DNA from: Psychroflexus maritimus
GTDB taxonomy: Bacteria; Bacteroidota; Bacteroidia; Flavobacteriales; Flavobacteriaceae
Length of the DNA stretch: 48,889 bases
Direction: 5' to 3'
NCBI RefSeq assembly: GCF_011089875.1
Contig: NZ_JAANAS010000041.1
Span: forward strand, 1-48,889
The position numbers and the translations under genes are program-made. Within the stretch, counting starts at the first letter, position 1. Every line of letters begins with the position of its first letter. The notes under the pieces are model-generated. The model saw only the letters and a program-made list of their open reading frames with translations. It searched no databases and was not told the DNA's origin. Below, one piece after another: positions 33,335 through 41,280 of this stretch.

Positions 33335-36085
33335 CTATTTAAGCTTCTTTTTAACCTCTACTTCTTGATAAGCTTCAATGATATCTCCAATTTTGATATC
33401 GTTGTAATTCTTTATTTGCATACCACAATCATAGCCTTTAGAAACTTCTTTTACATCATCTTTAAAACGTTTAAGCGCAGTAAGAGTTCCGGTGTGTACT
33501 ACAATTCCATCACGGATAATGCGAATATTCGAATTTCTATAAATCTTACCTGAAGTTACCATACAACCAGCAATGGTTCCAACTTTAGAAATTTTGAAAG
33601 TTTCTCTAATTTCTGCATTTCCTGTAATCTCTTCTTTCAATTCAGGAGAAAGCATACCTTCCATGGCATCTTTGATGTCGTTTATAGCATCATAGATAAT
33701 TGAGTAAGCTCTAATATCAATCTCTTCTTTATCGGCTAATTGTCTAGCTGCACCAGCAGGTCTTACATTAAATCCAATAATTACCGCATCTGAAGCCGAA
33801 GCTAATAACACGTCAGATTCAGTAATTGCACCTACCCCTCGATGGATAATATTTACCTGTATTTCTTCGGTTGAAAGTTTTTGAAGACTGTCTGTTAAGG
33901 CTTCTACAGAACCATCAACATCAGCTTTAAGAATTACATTTAATTCTTTGAAATCACCTATAGCAATTCTTCTTCCAATTTCATCAAGGGTAATATGTTT
34001 CTTTGTTCTAACGCTTTGCTCACGTTGAAGTTGGGTTCGTTTAGAAGCAATATCTTTAGCTTCTCTTTCGTCTTCCATTACTTGGAAAGTATCTCCTGCC
34101 TGTGGGGCGCCATCTAAACCAAGAATTGAAACGGGAGTAGAAGGCCCAGCCTCTTTGATTTTCTTTCCACGCTCATCGTGCATGGCTTTTATTTTACCAC
34201 TTGTAGTACCAGCTAAAATATAATCACCAATTTTCAAAGTTCCAGATTGAACTAAAATGGTAGAAACATAACCTCTACCTTTATCTAAGAAAGCTTCAAC
34301 TACTGTACCTTTGGCTAGTCGGTTAGGATTTGCTTTTAGGTCTAGCAATTCAGCTTCTAGTAATACTTTTTCTAAGAGGTCTTCAACGCCATCTCCTTTT
34401 TTAGCAGAAATATCATGTGATTGAACTTTACCTCCCCAATCCTCTACAAGTAAATTCATGGCAGCCAGTTTTTCTTTAATTTTCTCTGGATTAGCTGTTG
34501 GTAAATCTACTTTGTTGATAGCAAATACAATAGGAACACCTGCAGCTTGAGCATGTGAAATGGCTTCTTTAGTTTGCGGCATTACATCGTCATCTGCAGC
34601 AATTACAATGATAGCAATATCTGTTACTTTTGCTCCTCTAGCACGCATAGCTGTAAAGGCTTCGTGACCAGGTGTATCTAAGAAAGCTATTTTCTGACCT
34701 CCTTTTAACTTCACTCCATAAGCACCAATATGCTGAGTAATTCCTCCGCTTTCGCCAGCAATCACGTTTTCTTCTCTAATAAAATCAAGTAAAGAAGTTT
34801 TACCGTGGTCAACGTGGCCCATAACAGTAACAATTGGTGCACGCGGCTCTAAGTCGTCTGGATTTTCTTCTTCAACTTCAATGTCTTCTTCAGCGTCTTC
34901 GCTTATAAATTCAACATCGTAACCAAACTCTTCTGCAACTACACTCAGTGTGTCTGCATCAAGACGTTGGTTCATTGTTACCATCATACCAAGCGACATA
35001 CAAGCGGAAATGATTTTAGTTACAGAAACATCCATCATAATAGCCACTTCATTAACTGTAACGAACTCGGTTACTTTTAATGTTTTGCTTTCTTTTTCTT
35101 GTTGGTCAAGTTCTTGTTGTGTTTTTTCTTTGTGTTGCTGTCTTTTATCTTTTCTATATCGAGCAGCTTTATTTTTTCCTCCTTTACCTTGAAGTTTTTC
35201 AAGCGTTTCTCTAACTTGTTTTTGTACTTCTTCTGCAGAAGGCTCTTCTTTTACAACACGCGGTGCAGGCTTATTATTTCTTCTTCCTTTACCCGTAGGT
35301 TTGTTTTTGTCGAAAGGTCGTTTACCTGTGTTTGAAGTTCCAGGCTTATCTTTAACAATACGTTTGCGCTTACGTTTTTTGTTAGCGTTATTGTCTTTTG
35401 GTTTTTCTTTTTTCTTTTTATCGTTAAACTTACCTAAATCAATTTTATCACCAGTAAAATTTGGTCCTTTCAGTCTTTTATACTTAGTTTCTACATGACC
35501 GTTATCGGTTTCACCAGGTTCGGCTTCATTTCGTTGAGCCGGTTGATTAGGAACTTTAGTTTTTTCGATCTGAGTTATTTTTTCAGCTTCCTTTTTTTGA
35601 GGTTTATTTTCAGTCCTTTTAGCATCCGATTTAGCATCTTCTTTTTTAGGCTGAGGTTTTTGTTTTTTATTGGATTCACCAGAAGGCTTTTGAGCAAACT
35701 TATTGTTCTTTTCAAGATCAATTTTACCCACTGTTTTAGGTTTAGCCAACTCTTTCTTAGCACGGAGAATTTCTTCTTGTTTCTCACGTTCTTTTCTAGC
35801 GGCTTCCTCTTTCTCTTTTATTAGCTGAAGTTCTTTTTCACGTTGCTTTTTAAGCTCCTCCTTTTCTTTCTTTTTTTCTTCAGAAACCTCTTTAGAAGCC
35901 ACCTTCTTACTTTTATCTGTTTCAAATTTATCAGATAAAAGTTGGTAAACTTCGTTAGAAATTTTTGTAGTAGGTCTAGCTTCAATTTCATGACCTTCAG
36001 CAGTTAAATATTCTACTGCTCGGTCTAATGAAATATTAAACTCTCTTAAAACCTTATTTAATCTTATTTTTTTCTCTTCAGCCAT
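33335..36085 (-). CDS. infB: Translation initiation factor IF-2
   Basis: GTPase that brings initiator tRNA to the 30S subunit. 916 residues from ATG 36085 ([19 protein letters not shown], the conserved IF2_N start); the frame extends 12 codons further upstream, but without family similarity. Residues about 70-340 are Lys/Glu/Gln-rich low complexity. The G domain has [10 protein letters not shown] near 420, DTPGHEAF and NKVD; domains II-IV follow to [19 protein letters not shown]. Last gene of the rimP-nusA-infB operon. Confidence 0.96.
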   Translation of the reverse strand: MAEEKKIRLNKVLREFNISLDRAVEYLTAEGHEIEARPTTKISNEVYQLLSDKFETDKSKKVASKEVSEEKKKEKEELKKQREKELQLIKEKEEAARKEREKQEEILRAKKELAKPKTVGKIDLEKNNKFAQKPSGESNKKQKPQPKKEDAKSDAKRTENKPQKKEAEKITQIEKTKVPNQPAQRNEAEPGETDNGHVETKYKRLKGPNFTGDKIDLGKFNDKKKKEKPKDNNANKKRKRKRIVKDKPGTSNTGKRPFDKNKPTGKGRRNNKPAPRVVKEEPSAEEVQKQVRETLEKLQGKGGKNKAARYRKDKRQQHKEKTQQELDQQEKESKTLKVTEFVTVNEVAIMMDVSVTKIISACMSLGMMVTMNQRLDADTLSVVAEEFGYDVEFISEDAEEDIEVEEENPDDLEPRAPIVTVMGHVDHGKTSLLDFIREENVIAGESGGITQHIGAYGVKLKGGQKIAFLDTPGHEAFTAMRARGAKVTDIAIIVIAADDDVMPQTKEAISHAQAAGVPIVFAINKVDLPTANPEKIKEKLAAMNLLVEDWGGKVQSHDISAKKGDGVEDLLEKVLLEAELLDLKANPNRLAKGTVVEAFLDKGRGYVSTILVQSGTLKIGDYILAGTTSGKIKAMHDERGKKIKEAGPSTPVSILGLDGAPQAGDTFQVMEDEREAKDIASKRTQLQREQSVRTKKHITLDEIGRRIAIGDFKELNVILKADVDGSVEALTDSLQKLSTEEIQVNIIHRGVGAITESDVLLASASDAVIIGFNVRPAGAARQLADKEEIDIRAYSIIYDAINDIKDAMEGMLSPELKEEITGNAEIRETFKISKVGTIAGCMVTSGKIYRNSNIRIIRDGIVVHTGTLTALKRFKDDVKEVSKGYDCGMQIKNYNDIKIGDIIEAYQEVEVKKKLK

Positions 36086-36139
36086 AAATTGCCAATATAA
36101 TTTCGTGTCAAAAATACACAAAGAATAGTTTATGTAATA

Positions 36140-37372
36140 CTATTCTTCAAATTCTTCTTTTAAAATTCGTACTACTTCGTAAATAGTTTCTTCTTCTAGG
36201 TCTGTTCTTCTTACTAAATCATCTACCTCTTGTTCCAAAATACTTTTAGCTGTATCTAAACCAATCTTAGTAAACTCTTTGATAATCCAGTCATCAATTT
36301 CATCTTTAAATTCAGATAATTCTACGTCATCTTCAACGCCTTCTCTAAAGACTTCAATTTCAAACCCGGTAAGTTTTCCTGCAAGTCTGATGTTATGCCC
36401 TCCTCTTCCAATAGCTTTAGAAACCTCATCGGGCTTGAGCGAAACTTCAGCGGTATTGTTTTCTTCATTAATTTTTAAGGAAGAAACTTTAGCAGGGCTT
36501 AAAGCTCTGGTTATATAAAGATGATTATTGGTTGTATAATTAATTACATCAATGTTTTCATTGCCTAATTCCCTTACAATTCCGTGAATTCTAGACCCTT
36601 TCATCCCCACACAGGCTCCAACTGGATCAATACGATCATCATAAGTATCAACAGCCACTTTGGCTTTTTCACCAGGAATTCGAACAGCATTTTGAACGGT
36701 AATTAAACCATCAAAAACCTCCGGGATTTCTTGCTCAAACAATTTAATTAAAAATTGAGGCGAAGTCCTAGAAAGTATAATATTAGGTTTATTACCTCTG
36801 AGCTCTACACTGTGAATAACCCCTCTAACGCTATCTCCTTTTCGATAAAAATCGCTAGGTATTTGGTGTTCTTTTGGGAGAACTAATTCGTTTCCATCGT
36901 CATCCACTAAAATAACCACTTTATGCCTAACATGATGAATTTCAGCAGTATAAATCTCACCTTCTAAATCTTTAAAGTACTTAAATATGTTGGTATTATC
37001 ATGCTCGTGAATTTTAGAGATTAAGTTTTGACGAAGTGACAAAATAGCTCTTCTACCTAAATCAGACAATTTCACTTCTTCAGAAACATCCTCACCAACC
37101 TCAAAATCGGGTTCAATTTTTCTAGCAGCAGATAACGAAATTTCTTGGTTATCATCTTCAACTTCACCGTCATTTACTACAATTCTATTACGCCAAATTT
37201 CTAAATCACCTTTATCGGGATTTATGATTATATCAAAATTATCATCTTGTCCAAATTTTCTTTTTAAAGCACCTCTAAAAACCTCTTCTAAAATAGCCAT
37301 TAAGGTTACTCTATCAATTAGCTTGTTATCTTTAAAATCTGAAAACGAATTGATTAAATCAATATTTTCCAT
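36140..37372 (-). CDS. nusA: Transcription elongation/termination factor NusA
   Basis: RNA polymerase-binding factor controlling pausing, termination and antitermination. 410 residues: N-terminal polymerase-binding domain, S1 domain (about 130-200), and two KH domains (VGACVGMKGSRIHGIVRELGNENIDV; VSKAIGRGGHNIRLAGKLTGFEIEV). It ends shortly after KH2 with an acidic tail and lacks the two extra C-terminal repeats of E. coli NusA. One base separates it from rimP. Confidence 0.96.
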   Translation of the reverse strand: MENIDLINSFSDFKDNKLIDRVTLMAILEEVFRGALKRKFGQDDNFDIIINPDKGDLEIWRNRIVVNDGEVEDDNQEISLSAARKIEPDFEVGEDVSEEVKLSDLGRRAILSLRQNLISKIHEHDNTNIFKYFKDLEGEIYTAEIHHVRHKVVILVDDDGNELVLPKEHQIPSDFYRKGDSVRGVIHSVELRGNKPNIILSRTSPQFLIKLFEQEIPEVFDGLITVQNAVRIPGEKAKVAVDTYDDRIDPVGACVGMKGSRIHGIVRELGNENIDVINYTTNNHLYITRALSPAKVSSLKINEENNTAEVSLKPDEVSKAIGRGGHNIRLAGKLTGFEIEVFREGVEDDVELSEFKDEIDDWIIKEFTKIGLDTAKSILEQEVDDLVRRTDLEEETIYEVVRILKEEFEE

Positions 37373-37373
37373 A

Positions 37374-37853
37374 CTATTTTTTATTAAATATTACCATCAC
37401 TTTAGCTATTTCAATTTCATCGTAAGGAAGGTCTTTTGTTATATTTACGGTATGCTTTCCTTTACCAATAGGTTTTGGCTCTCTAGCTTTCCATTCTAAA
37501 GAAATAAAGTCATCATTTACCCCTACCAAATCGGCTTTAATTTGCACGCCATCTTTAAGCTTAACCTCAAGTTTTCTGCCAAGATTTTTCTTAAATTGAC
37601 GCGGCAAGACCAAAGGTTCTGAAACTCCAGGTGAAGCCACCTCTACAGAAAAATCAACCTCATCACGGTCTAATTGATGTTCTATTTTTCTACTTACCGC
37701 TATACAATCCTGAATAGACACATTGTCGTCACTATCTATAATCACACGTATCTGGTGATCTGAAGTGACCTCATGTTTAATCAGAAACAGCGAAGAATTC
37801 TCCTCGAGCGCTTCGTTTAAAAATACAGTTGACTTTTCCTTTAAATTTGACAT
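37374..37853 (-). CDS. rimP: Ribosome maturation factor RimP
   Basis: Needed for assembly of the 30S subunit. 159 residues from ATG 37853: N-terminal alpha/beta domain (IRVIIDSDDNVSIQDCIAVSRKIEHQLD, VEVASPGVSEPL) and C-terminal SH3-like domain (RKLEVKLKDGVQIKADLVGVNDDFISLEWK). The frame continues upstream to a TTG (37862), which lies at the edge of the leader hairpin and is rejected. First gene of the operon. Confidence 0.94.
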   Translation of the reverse strand: MSNLKEKSTVFLNEALEENSSLFLIKHEVTSDHQIRVIIDSDDNVSIQDCIAVSRKIEHQLDRDEVDFSVEVASPGVSEPLVLPRQFKKNLGRKLEVKLKDGVQIKADLVGVNDDFISLEWKAREPKPIGKGKHTVNITKDLPYDEIEIAKVMVIFNKK

Positions 37854-37860
37854 AAGTACC

Positions 37861-37886
37861 AAAAAAAGGGAACATAATTAGTCCCC
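37861..37886 (-). promoter_or_regulatory. Terminator-like hairpin (possible attenuator) in the rimP-nusA-infB leader
   Basis: On the minus strand GGGGAC-TAATTAT-GTTCCC (one G-U pair) is followed by seven T, ending 7 bp before the rimP ATG. It lies between the operon promoter and its first gene, so early termination, or masking of the ribosome site, would control the whole operon. Confidence 0.6.
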
Positions 37887-37909
37887 TCCATCCTCGTTTT
37901 AATTCGGTG

Positions 37910-37917
37910 CAAATATA
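37910..37917 (-). promoter_or_regulatory. Promoter of rimP-nusA-infB
   Basis: Minus-strand TATATTTG with TTTT (37937-37940) 19 bp upstream, 3 of 4 to the -33 consensus. Predicted start near 37903-37906, about 50 nt before rimP. The remaining gap to the universal stress gene (37918-38198) holds that gene's promoter and no gene. Confidence 0.6.
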
Positions 37918-38108
37918 GGTATTTTATGCTAATTAAAAAACTTTATGAGATTTATATTCATAAGATTAAAAATTAAAGACAAATCATTAAACTAACTAAG
38001 ATACAAAAGTTTAAACCAAATAGTTTTTCTAGAATTAAAATTATACACGTGTAAACACAAGTATCTTAATTAAGTTAATCAATCAATTCAATCAAATTTT
38101 ATCGCTGA

Positions 38109-38124
38109 AATGACAAAAATCGTT
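38109..38124. promoter_or_regulatory. Possible Fnr-type site upstream of the universal stress gene
   Basis: AATGAC-AAAA-ATCGTT is an imperfect palindrome (4 of 6 pairs, more when extended). It ends 21 bp before the -7 box, the same geometry as the three TGTAAC sites but with a different half-site. Confidence 0.35.
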
Positions 38125-38145
38125 TTTTACAAAAAACATTCTACT

Positions 38146-38153
38146 TATTTTTG
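38146..38153 (+). promoter_or_regulatory. -7 box of the universal stress gene
   Basis: TATTTTTG with TTTT at 38123-38126, 19 bp upstream. The ATG is 45 bp downstream. Confidence 0.5.
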
Positions 38154-38198
38154 CTAAATACTTAACAAAATTGTACATTTATAACAAATAATAACAAA

Positions 38199-39026
38199 AT
38201 GAAAAGAATACTAGTTCCTACCGATTTTTCACCTTTAGCCGAATCGGCTCTTAAGATTGCGGCGCAGATAGCAAAGAAACATGATGGAGAAATTTTTCTT
38301 CTACACCTATTAGACCTGCCCTTAGATTTAGTAGATAAAGGAAGTTCTAGCCAAAATCTCCCTGAATCTATATTTTTTATGAAGTTAGCTCACCAACGCT
38401 TTACAGAAGCTATGGAAAAACCTTATTTAAAAGACCTAAAGATTCATGAAACAGTTGAATTTAGTGCTGCATTTGAAGGAATTATGGAGGTAAGTCAAAA
38501 CAATAACTGCGACTTGATTATTATGGGGTCTCACGGAGCCGAAGGAGCGAAGGAAGTCTTTATTGGTTCTAACACAGAAAAAGTGGTTAGGTATTCTGAA
38601 ATTCCTGTTTTAGTGGTCAAACACAATCAAGAAGAATTTGATGCAAAAAAGTTTGTTTATGCCACCAATCTCTCTATTGAAACAGCGAAATCATTTCAAC
38701 AGGCCTTGAGTTTTGCGGAAAAGTTAAACGTTGAAATTGATGTGGTTTTCATCAATACACCTGCTAAATTTAAAACTTCAAAAGACATTGATGATCGCAT
38801 TAAATCGTTTAAAAGTGCTGTAGGCGAAGGAAACTATCACGTAACTGTTCAAAGCGACAAAAACACAGAAGACGGCATTTTGAATTATGCAAGGAAAGTA
38901 AAAGCCGATGTTATAGGTATTGGTACCCATGGTAGAAAAGGATTGAGCCGCCTAATTAATGGTAGCCTTAGTGAAGATCTTGTTAATCATGCTAAACGAC
39001 CTGTGGTAACATTTAAAATTAAGTAA
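38199..39026 (+). CDS. Tandem universal stress protein (UspA family)
   Basis: Cytoplasmic, 275 residues made of two Usp domains. The first opens with MKRILVPTDFSPLAESALKIA and carries the ATP-binding pattern G-2X-G-9X-GS as GSHGAEGAKEVFIGSNTE; the second has GTHGRKGLSRLINGSLSE near the C-terminus. Both nucleotide sites look intact. Tandem Usp proteins are commonly induced by low oxygen or starvation; the Fnr-like element upstream fits that. Monocistronic, followed by a terminator. Confidence 0.92.
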   Translation: MKRILVPTDFSPLAESALKIAAQIAKKHDGEIFLLHLLDLPLDLVDKGSSSQNLPESIFFMKLAHQRFTEAMEKPYLKDLKIHETVEFSAAFEGIMEVSQNNNCDLIIMGSHGAEGAKEVFIGSNTEKVVRYSEIPVLVVKHNQEEFDAKKFVYATNLSIETAKSFQQALSFAEKLNVEIDVVFINTPAKFKTSKDIDDRIKSFKSAVGEGNYHVTVQSDKNTEDGILNYARKVKADVIGIGTHGRKGLSRLINGSLSEDLVNHAKRPVVTFKIK

Positions 39027-39046
39027 ACTTAAGCATCAAAAAATTC

Positions 39047-39079
39047 CTGAGCCGAAATATAAAAAATTTCGGCTTTTAA
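39047..39079 (+). terminator. Terminator after the universal stress gene
   Basis: AGCCGAAAT / ATTTCGGCT hairpin followed by TTT and AT-rich sequence. It separates the gene from mce, whose ATG lies 16 bp further. Confidence 0.7.
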
Positions 39080-39094
39080 TTTTAAAAAATAATA

Positions 39095-39493
39095 ATGAGA
39101 AAAATTGAACATATTGGTATTGCCGTAAACAATATTGAAGAAGCTACTAAAACTTACGAACTTCTTTTCAATAAAAAGGCATACAAAGAAGAAGAGGTTG
39201 CTTCTGAGGGGGTTAAAACCGTTTTTTTTGAAACTGGAGAAAGTAAAATTGAACTTCTAGGAGCTACCTCTTCTTCTAGTCCAATTGCCAAGTACCTTGA
39301 AAAAAAAGGCGAAGGCATCCATCACATTGCGTTTGCTGTTGATAATATTAATAAAGAGATTAAACGTCTAGAAACGGAGGGGTTTCAATTAATCAATAAA
39401 GAAGCTAAACCGGGAGCCGACCAAAAAATAATAGCCTTTTTACACCCAAAATCTAATCATGGTGTTTTGATAGAGTTGTGTCAAGATGCGTAA
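39095..39493 (+). CDS. mce: Methylmalonyl-CoA epimerase
   Basis: Converts (S)- to (R)-methylmalonyl-CoA in propionate metabolism. 132 residues of the VOC/glyoxalase fold: IEHIGIAVNNIEEA (first metal His), KIELLGATSSSSPIAKYLEKKGEGIHHIAFAVDNI (second His) and HPKSNHGVLIELCQ (Glu ligand). It fits the pathway of the MeaB GTPase at 6.9 kb; the mutase itself is not in the window. Confidence 0.9.
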   Translation: MRKIEHIGIAVNNIEEATKTYELLFNKKAYKEEEVASEGVKTVFFETGESKIELLGATSSSSPIAKYLEKKGEGIHHIAFAVDNINKEIKRLETEGFQLINKEAKPGADQKIIAFLHPKSNHGVLIELCQDA

Positions 39494-39525
39494 CTATTAT
39501 TCATTTAAATTCAAAATTGAGATGA

Positions 39526-39954
39526 CTAACTATTTTTAAACTCATCCAAAAAATACAAAATCCTGTTCTTTGCATTATGTTGAGAACCAAAAATGTGTTT
39601 GATGAGTTTTCCTTGCTGGTCAAAAAACAACCAAGTTGGCGTTCCCTCGGCCTCATAAAAATCGTACATCAGATGTTCGTTGTCTATATAAATGGGTAGC
39701 GGACTTTTTTGATGAACAAAAACCGACAATAATTCTTGCTTTGTGAATTTTTGTCCGCCTAAATTAGAATGAATTAAATTGACATTTATCCATTGATGTT
39801 TTTGGGCTATTTCCCAAGCCATAGGTATTGCCCTTCCCGTACATCCTAAACAAAATTGGTGGTAAACCAAAAAAAGGCTAAGCTGATTAGAATCAACTAT
39901 TTTTGAAAGCTGTACCGGCTCATTTTCTATATTGGTTAACCTAAAATGTTCCAT
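39526..39954 (-). CDS. Thioredoxin-like (AhpC/TSA or TlpA-type) protein
   Basis: 142 residues with a thioredoxin fold and no signal peptide, so cytoplasmic. The redox motif is in FCLGCTGRAIPMAWEIAQ (CLGC, a CxxC pair); GTPTWLFFDQQGKLIKHIFGS gives the cis-proline loop (GTPTWLF). It could be a thiol-disulfide reductase or peroxidase-like protein. The gene lies about 150 bp downstream of a strong minus-strand promoter and a structured RNA, which may be its leader. Confidence 0.78.
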   Translation of the reverse strand: MEHFRLTNIENEPVQLSKIVDSNQLSLFLVYHQFCLGCTGRAIPMAWEIAQKHQWINVNLIHSNLGGQKFTKQELLSVFVHQKSPLPIYIDNEHLMYDFYEAEGTPTWLFFDQQGKLIKHIFGSQHNAKNRILYFLDEFKNS

Positions 39955-40029
39955 CTTAACTATATGCTATTTCTAAATTTATTCAACAAACCTCAATTAA
40001 ATAACCTACAAGCAGGTTGATTTTCATTA

Positions 40030-40100
40030 ACAACAAAGCCCCGCTCAGGCGAGCAAGGCTTTGAATTAACTAACCAATCTATTATGAAAAAACTTCATCC
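40030..40100 (-). ncRNA. Candidate small RNA or structured leader
   Basis: A transcript from the promoter at 40105-40135 would begin near 40098-40100 and include a short AUGAA/UUCAU hairpin and then a 13-bp hairpin (40034-40063, loop GCCU). In minus-strand RNA every position pairs, two by G-U; in plus-strand RNA those two positions would be C-A mismatches. The hairpin is followed by UUGUUGUU. It may be a free small RNA of about 70 nt or the leader of the thioredoxin-like gene. Confidence 0.5.
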
Positions 40101-40104
40101 ACTG

Positions 40105-40135
40105 CAAATATATGTACTAAGTAAGAAGTGACAAA
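40105..40135 (-). promoter_or_regulatory. Perfect Bacteroidota promoter
   Basis: On the minus strand TTTG (40132-40135) is followed by exactly 19 bp and TATATTTG (40105-40112): a full match to TTTG-N19-TANNTTTG and the best promoter found in the window. Confidence 0.75.
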
Positions 40136-40197
40136 ATAAAAAGCAGAAAAAAACCTACAAAAAACACAAATTAACTTTTTTTAAACATTAATTTAAA

Positions 40198-41193
40198 CTA
40201 CATCATCATCAAATTACAACCTCTAATATCACTATGATCAAACCTACCTAGGACTTCATAAGTGTTAGATGAAATTTGTTTACCTAAATCTTGGGTAGCT
40301 ACAAAAGATAAGCTACTTACGTTGGCTAAATCAATAAAATTAATCCCTCCTACTTTAGTTTCTTTTACATAACTCAAAGGATCTTCTGTATCTCTTAACA
40401 TAAACTGTAAGCTAGGTGGGCATTCAAAAACGCCATTCTTTATTGCGTAAGATTGAGAAAGCATTTCAGTCATTCCATATTCACTTGCTATGCCTGATTT
40501 CCCAAAACCAAACTTTAATTGTTGGTGAAGTTCTTCTCGTATAATTTCTTTTCGTTTACCTTTCATGCCTCCTGTTTCCATAAGTATAAGATTAGACAAG
40601 TCTAGTTGATGTAATTCTTGACTATAATTTTCAGCAAATTCTAAAAGAGCAAACGAAACTCCAATTAGTAGGCATTTTTTTCCTTGCTTTGAAACAGCCA
40701 TTAATGTGGCTAAAAGTTCATCGTAATTATTTAGAAAAAAACCACTCTCATTAAACTGACTTTGATTAATCATATGATTGACCATATAGATCAAAGACGA
40801 CCCAGAGCGCTCTAAGTAAGAAGGCAATAAACCCAAAATAACATAATCTTGCATTGGTCCATAAAAGTGTTCAAAATTCATTTTAAAATTGGCCTCGTAT
40901 TCTTCAATTTTAGGAATAAAATGCTGACTTGGTCTTGAGCTTGTGGTACCACTACTTGTAAAAACTTTAGAAAAGCTTGAAAATTTAGTGTTTTTAATTT
41001 CGTATTGCTTAAAAAGAGAAATTGGCAAAAAAGGGAGTTCGGTTAATTGACTTACATTTTCAGGAGACTTATTCAATAAGTTACAAAACTCTTGATATAC
41101 AGGCACCTGATTATATTGAAACTTAAACACTTCGAGTGCAGTAAGCTCAAATCCTTTTTTATGAATTGAATCAATACAAGTAAAATAATCCAA
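40198..41193 (-). CDS. LuxE/PaaK-family acyl-protein synthetase-like enzyme
   Basis: 331 residues of the adenylate-forming class related to LuxE: KVFTSSGTTSSRPSQHF is the Ser/Thr/Gly-rich ATP loop, SYLERSGSSLIYMVNHMI and LMETGGMKGKRKEI are typical of LuxE-like proteins, and ASEYGMTEMLSQSYA is the YGxTE motif. It likely activates an acyl group with ATP and hands it to a protein or CoA. No luciferase or fatty acid reductase genes are nearby, so a bioluminescence role is not implied. No membrane segment. It lies 87 bp after the T9SS protein gene, with a terminator between. Confidence 0.82.
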   Translation of the reverse strand: MDYFTCIDSIHKKGFELTALEVFKFQYNQVPVYQEFCNLLNKSPENVSQLTELPFLPISLFKQYEIKNTKFSSFSKVFTSSGTTSSRPSQHFIPKIEEYEANFKMNFEHFYGPMQDYVILGLLPSYLERSGSSLIYMVNHMINQSQFNESGFFLNNYDELLATLMAVSKQGKKCLLIGVSFALLEFAENYSQELHQLDLSNLILMETGGMKGKRKEIIREELHQQLKFGFGKSGIASEYGMTEMLSQSYAIKNGVFECPPSLQFMLRDTEDPLSYVKETKVGGINFIDLANVSSLSFVATQDLGKQISSNTYEVLGRFDHSDIRGCNLMMM

Positions 41194-41226
41194 AGTCTTG
41201 GAATGTTTAAATGAAATACAAAAATA

Positions 41227-41262
41227 AACAACCGCCTCTAAGTTGAAGCGGTTGTTAGATTA
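41227..41262 (-). terminator. Terminator of the T9SS-secreted protein gene
   Basis: AACAACCGC / GCGGTTGTT hairpin followed on the minus strand by TATTTTTG. Confidence 0.7.
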
Positions 41263-41280
41263 ATTATAAAAAGAATATGA

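Noticed and set aside
38044-38053. TACACGTGTA palindrome upstream of the universal stress gene
   Set aside because: Ten bases, about 100 bp from the -7 box, single occurrence; easily due to chance.
40081-40132. Plus-strand ORF beginning ATGAAAAAACTTC, like the start of an exported protein
   Set aside because: It stops after 15 codons, and promoter and hairpin wobble pairs both indicate minus-strand transcription.
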